Made by a program: the position numbers and the translations under genes
Notes under the pieces: generated by a model
Database searches by the model: none
What the model saw: the letters and a program-made list of their open reading frames with translations, nothing else
Told to the model about the DNA's origin: nothing
Part shown: positions 60,932 to 64,000 of the stretch, in pieces
Layout of the letters: every line of letters begins with the position of its first letter
Numbering within the stretch: the stretch's first letter is position 1
NCBI RefSeq assembly: GCF_023501975.1
Contig: NZ_JAMFLH010000005.1
Span: forward strand, 62,001 to 126,000
Direction of reading: 5' to 3'
DNA from: Altererythrobacter sp. KTW20L
Lineage (GTDB): Bacteria > Pseudomonadota > Alphaproteobacteria > Sphingomonadales > Sphingomonadaceae
Length of the DNA stretch: 64,000 nucleotides

Positions 60932-61491
60932 GCGAGCAGCCGGTGCGGCGCGTGGTTACCGGGCATGACAATGCCGGCCGCGCGATCATCCAGGAAGATG
61001 GCCCCGTGCCGCGCGTCCGCCGTGTAGGCGGCGAGCATGGGCCGCTGTTCTTCGAGGTGTGGAACACGCAGGAAACTCCCGCGCGGATCGACCGCGGCTC
61101 GGGCGAGCCGGAGGAGAGCGGCATCACCCTGGCCGCGCCGAAGGGCGGCACGCGCATCCGCGTGCTGGATATCCCGCCCGATGGCGACCGGCTGGACAGC
61201 GTCACGCCCGAACAGGCCCAGGCCCATTTCGCCGAAGTGAATGCCGGATCGGCCTCGTCCCACACCGGATCGGGCAGCCGCCATGCCCACATGCACCGCA
61301 CAGAAACGGTCGATTACGGGATCGTGCTGGAAGGCGAACTGGTGCTGATCATGGATGAAGGCGAAACCACCGTGCGCGCGGGCGATATCGTGATCCAGCG
61401 CGGCACCAATCACGGCTGGGCCAACCGCTCCGACCGCAATTGCCGCATCGCCTTCATCCTGATCGACGGGAAGTTCGAGGACGGCCTGTGA
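60928..61491 (+). CDS. Cupin-domain protein of the aromatic operon
   Basis: A 187-residue cupin. Metal motif 1 is GSGSRHAHMHRTETVDYGIVLEGEL (His, His, Glu, with spacing H-x3-H-x5-DYG, about residues 118-140); motif 2 is VRAGDIVIQRGTNHGWANRSDRNCRIAFI. The N-terminal 85 residues are a separate beta-rich part (VRRVVTGHDNAGRAIIQEDG...). Related small cupins occur in aromatic pathways as isomerases or gentisate-dioxygenase-like proteins. No substrate can be assigned. Tightly packed with its neighbours. Confidence 0.82.
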   Translation: MSEQPVRRVVTGHDNAGRAIIQEDGPVPRVRRVGGEHGPLFFEVWNTQETPARIDRGSGEPEESGITLAAPKGGTRIRVLDIPPDGDRLDSVTPEQAQAHFAEVNAGSASSHTGSGSRHAHMHRTETVDYGIVLEGELVLIMDEGETTVRAGDIVIQRGTNHGWANRSDRNCRIAFILIDGKFEDGL

Positions 61492-62456
61492 AGATGGCCT
61501 CGCGCGCCAATGGCACGCCCGATGGCGAGCTGATGGTTGTCTCGGCCGATGGCCTACGCGGCCAGCCTGCCGGGGCGGACTATCCCAGCCTGCGCGAGGC
61601 GCTGGAACAGTGGGACAGCGCAGAACCCCGGCTGCGGGCACTGGCGGCACAGGCGGAACAGGCGGAACAGGGTGAGCCGCTCGACCACGCCACCCTGCTC
61701 GCACCCCTGCCGCGCACCTGGCAATGGCTCGATGCCTCGGCCTTCCAGACCCATGCCGACCTGATGCAGGTCGCTTTCGGGCACGATCCGATCGAACACG
61801 ACAAGCCGCTGATGTACCAGGGCATGTCGCACACGTTCCTTGCCCCCCACCAGTCGGTCCCCTTCGTGTCGGAAGACGGCGGCATCGATTTCGAGGGTGA
61901 GTTCGCTGTCGTGACCGACCATGTGCCGATGGGCACCCCGGCTGACCGGACGCTGGGCCATGTGAAGCTGGTCCTGCTGCTCAACGACTGGTCGCTGCGC
62001 TCGCTCGCCGTGCCGGAAATGAAGACCGGCTTCGGCTGGGTCCAGGCCAAGCCCGCCTGTTCGGCCGCGCCCCTTGCCGTGACGCCCGATGCGCTGGGCG
62101 ATGACTGGCAGGACGGGCGCGTCTGCCTCGACCTGCTCGTGGACTGGAACGGCCAGCGGTTTGGCGCGGCCAACGGGCGCGAAATGGCCTTCGGGTTCCA
62201 TGACCTGATCGCCCACGCGGCGGCCACGCGCGACCTTGCTCCCGGCACGATCATCGGGTCCGGGACCGTGGCCAATGCCGCCTATGCGCAAGTGGGTTCA
62301 AGCTGCATCTCCGAACGCCGCGCGATCGAGATCATCGCCGATGGCCGCCCCGCCACCGCCTTCATGCGGTTCGGCGACCGCGTGCGGATGGAAGCGCTTG
62401 ACGCTGCCGGACAGAGCATTTTCGGGGCCATGGACCAAGCGGTCGCGCGCGCCTGA
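61488..62456 (+). CDS. Fumarylacetoacetate hydrolase (FAH) family protein
   Basis: A 322-residue hydrolase with the FAA_hydrolase_N domain (MKMASRANGTPDGELMVVSADG, residues 1-22 start) and a C-terminal catalytic domain: IDFEGEFAVVTDHVPMG (metal Glu-x-Glu), LVLLLNDWSLRSL, FGWVQAKPACSAAPLAVT, and IIGSGTVANAAY. The GTG at 61488 is chosen: it overlaps the cupin stop (GTGA) and gives the canonical MK(L/M)A start; an ATG at 61494 would drop two residues. It probably cleaves a diketo acid at the end of the pathway. Confidence 0.92.
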   Translation: MKMASRANGTPDGELMVVSADGLRGQPAGADYPSLREALEQWDSAEPRLRALAAQAEQAEQGEPLDHATLLAPLPRTWQWLDASAFQTHADLMQVAFGHDPIEHDKPLMYQGMSHTFLAPHQSVPFVSEDGGIDFEGEFAVVTDHVPMGTPADRTLGHVKLVLLLNDWSLRSLAVPEMKTGFGWVQAKPACSAAPLAVTPDALGDDWQDGRVCLDLLVDWNGQRFGAANGREMAFGFHDLIAHAAATRDLAPGTIIGSGTVANAAYAQVGSSCISERRAIEIIADGRPATAFMRFGDRVRMEALDAAGQSIFGAMDQAVARA

Positions 62457-62499
62457 CACACTACATCAACACCCCGCGCCCCTTTCAGGAGAGAAGAAC

Positions 62500-62589
62500 A
62501 TGAGAAGCCCGGTGGGCCTGGCAGGGATCGCCGGGGGGATATGGCGTAGCAAAGGTCGAGGGAAAATCGCGTTGAAACGGTCCGTGTAA
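62500..62589 (+). CDS. 29-residue ORF with strong ribosome site (leader peptide or gene remnant)
   Basis: ATG at 62500 preceded by AGGAGAG at 62487-62493, giving MRSPVGLAGIAGGIWRSKG... and a TAA at 62587. The ribosome site is excellent but the peptide is short, basic and without a recognisable family. Its start looks like the beginning of a longer protein cut off after about 15 codons; the TAA overlaps the GTAACGTTAC palindrome. It may be a decayed next gene of the operon or an upstream ORF of the receptor. Confidence 0.3.
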   Translation: MRSPVGLAGIAGGIWRSKGRGKIALKRSV

Positions 62590-62596
62590 CGTTACG
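62585..62596. promoter_or_regulatory. LacI-type palindrome upstream of the TonB receptor
   Basis: GTAACGTTAC (62586-62595) is a perfect 10-bp palindrome with central CG and AACGTT, the core of many LacI/GalR-family operators; TGTAACGTTACG is the extended form. It lies 120 bp before the receptor start in a 126-bp gap after the small ORF. A TTGAAA at 62567-62572 is a possible -35. No LacI gene is in the window. Confidence 0.45.
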
Positions 62597-62715
62597 CCAG
62601 GAACGATTACCGTAAATAACCTGTCGCCGCAGGCTCGGCATCAGCATCGATTGCCGCTCAGCCGGGGGACCATCGAGAACGCCTCCGGGAACGAGAACCT
62701 GAAAGGCGACGATCT

Positions 62716-64000
62716 GTGAAGCGGAACACCTTGTGCCGGGCATGCGGCATATCCCTGTTGGCACTGGCGGCGGCTCTGCCGACACCTATCGTGGCCCAGG
62801 AAACCACCGATACCGATGACAGCATCCTGGTGACGGCACAGCGGGAGCAGGTGCTGACATCCGAAGCCCCGACCGGGAGCCGCCTTGGTCTCAGCATCCT
62901 GGAAACGCCTGCCACGGTGAACGTAGTGAGCGGTGACGACATCCGCGCCCGCGGTGACATGTCGATCATCGATGCCGCCACCCGCGCCCCGGGGATCACC
63001 AACGATGCCAATCCGGGCAATGCCGGTCTGTCGTTCGCGATGCGCGGGTTCAGCGGGCAGTCCTCTGTCATGCAGCTTTATGACGGGGTCCGCCTGTTCC
63101 CCAACAACGGCTCGATCTCGTTTCCTACCGACCCGTGGAACGTCGAGCGGATCGAAGTCCTGAGCGGCCCGGCCTCGGTGCTGTTCGGCCAGGGCGCACT
63201 GGGCGGCGTGGTCAATGTAATCCCGCGCAGCCCCAATGCCGAGCGCTATGATGGTGACGCGGAAATCGGCTTCGGATCGCAGGACAGCTTCCACATTGCC
63301 GCCGGTGCCGGCGGGCCGATCAGCCAGGCGCTCGCCTTCCGGGCCGATGCCAGCTACCGCCAGTCGGACGGCTATGTCGATCGCGGCGACAGCGACAACC
63401 TGTCACTCTCGGGCGCGCTCAGGTTCGCCCCCACCTCGAATTTTACGCTGACGCTGCGCAACGATTTCGGCAGTGTGAACCCGATGCAGTATTTCGGCAC
63501 GCCGCTGATCGATGGCGAGCTGGATACTTCCATCCGGCGCGAGAACTACAACGTGAGCGACGCCACGATGCGCTTCCGCGACAACCGCCTGGCGCTGACT
63601 GCCAACTGGGAGGTGAGTGACAATGTGTCGATCAACAACACCGCCTACTGGCTGGCCAGCAACCGCAAGTGGCGCAACCTGGAAACCTATGCCGACAACG
63701 GCAATGGCACGATCTACCGGGCCGACAACTACGGCATCATTCACGATGTAGACCAGTACGGCAACCAGGGCTACCTCACGCTGCGCAGCGACCTTGGCGG
63801 CTCGATGCGCAACGATCTTGTCGTCGGCATGGACGTAAGCCGCGTCACGCTGAACTATTCGCACCAGTTCGCCTCTGTTTATCAAGAGGATGTGGTGCCG
63901 ATCACCGGCTTCGATCCGGGCCTGTTCCTCGATACCGTGGGCCTGCTGCCGCGCTATCACACCCGCACCACCACCTGGGCGATCTATGTCGAGGACCGGC
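62716..64000 (+). CDS. TonB-dependent receptor (3' end beyond window)
   Basis: Outer-membrane active transporter, first 428 codons present. The signal peptide is MKRNTLCRACGISLLALAAALPTPIVAQE (start GTG at 62716). The plug domain has ILVTAQREQVLTSEAP (TonB-box-like), ILETPATVNVVSGDDIRARG, LSFAMRGFSGQSSVMQLYDGVRL and WNVERIEVLSGPASVLFGQGALGGVVNVI. Beta-strand-rich barrel sequence follows (FRADASYRQSDGYVDRGDSDNLSLSGALRF). The plug resembles siderophore receptors, but position after the aromatic operon suggests uptake of the pathway substrate; either is possible. Confidence 0.9.
   Translation, partial: MKRNTLCRACGISLLALAAALPTPIVAQETTDTDDSILVTAQREQVLTSEAPTGSRLGLSILETPATVNVVSGDDIRARGDMSIIDAATRAPGITNDANPGNAGLSFAMRGFSGQSSVMQLYDGVRLFPNNGSISFPTDPWNVERIEVLSGPASVLFGQGALGGVVNVIPRSPNAERYDGDAEIGFGSQDSFHIAAGAGGPISQALAFRADASYRQSDGYVDRGDSDNLSLSGALRFAPTSNFTLTLRNDFGSVNPMQYFGTPLIDGELDTSIRRENYNVSDATMRFRDNRLALTANWEVSDNVSINNTAYWLASNRKWRNLETYADNGNGTIYRADNYGIIHDVDQYGNQGYLTLRSDLGGSMRNDLVVGMDVSRVTLNYSHQFASVYQEDVVPITGFDPGLFLDTVGLLPRYHTRTTTWAIYVEDR

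Noticed and set aside
1-64000. CRISPR arrays, tRNA/rRNA genes, transposases, phage genes
   Set aside because: No regularly spaced direct repeats, no tRNA cloverleaf or rRNA sequence, and no transposase or integrase motifs were seen on reading both strands.

Overview
The window is GC-rich, gene-dense chromosomal DNA from an alphaproteobacterium, most likely a sphingomonad of the Erythrobacteraceae type. This is inferred from gene order and protein style: the ctaC-ctaD-ctaB-ctaG-ctaE-DUF983-surf1-thrC order, moaA/D/E next to folB, DUF721-DsbA-smc, and the 64-bp and GC-rich palindromic repeats. Nearly all of it codes for protein, with frequent 1-, 4- or 8-nt overlaps and many GTG/TTG starts. No rRNA, tRNA, CRISPR array, insertion sequence or prophage was seen. 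No gene-free stretch reaches 300 bases; the longest is 62457-62715 (259 bp).

Layout. 1-8203: end of a membrane-protein gene, mutY, DUF721, two DsbA-like thiol oxidoreductases, smc, a membrane-anchored LuxR-HTH/DUF4019 protein and a spermidine synthase-like protein. 8204-9360: a divergent soxR/glyoxalase-fold pair sharing a SoxR box and bracketed by two 64-bp palindromic repeats. 9361-26842: mostly housekeeping genes (gshA, rsmE, ubiA, a methyltransferase, a TPR protein and bamB, a glycosyltransferase, a hydrolase, selO, astD, rarD, pyrC, ygfZ, a TetR/metal-hydrolase pair, a GNAT). 26843-28518: rplU-rpmA with a clear promoter and terminator, then a lipoprotein. 28613-33983: a membrane protein, moaE/moaD/moaA, an SDR-like fragment, folB, a secreted protein and a methyltransferase carrying an in-frame palindromic insertion. 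33983-41987: thrC and the aa3-type cytochrome c oxidase operon.

42177-47537 is one tight plus-strand operon: pyrE, pdxJ, acpS, lepB, an AI-2E family protein, a DUF3089 hydrolase and ruvX. Converging on it, 47534-49573 is an unusual minus-strand cassette: a 52-residue peptide gene with a strong ribosome binding site, a helical-repeat-like protein and a His-rich cupin-like protein. It is the best candidate here for an undescribed system. It is followed by a CysG-like protein whose methyltransferase domain is reduced to a remnant, then lysA, a small lipoprotein, argH and tlpA.

53954-64000 is an accessory catabolic region. It holds a TAT/lipoprotein intradiol dioxygenase-like protein, a flavoprotein with a degenerate motif, a LysR regulator, and a LysR-divergent operon: flavin monooxygenase, extradiol-type dioxygenase, alpha/beta hydrolase, GST, cupin and FAA hydrolase. 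Next comes a TonB-dependent receptor cut by the window end. The order suggests uptake, hydroxylation, ring cleavage and C-C hydrolysis of an aromatic compound; the substrate cannot be read from the sequence. A LysR-type dyad lies between regulator and operon, and a LacI-type palindrome lies before the receptor.
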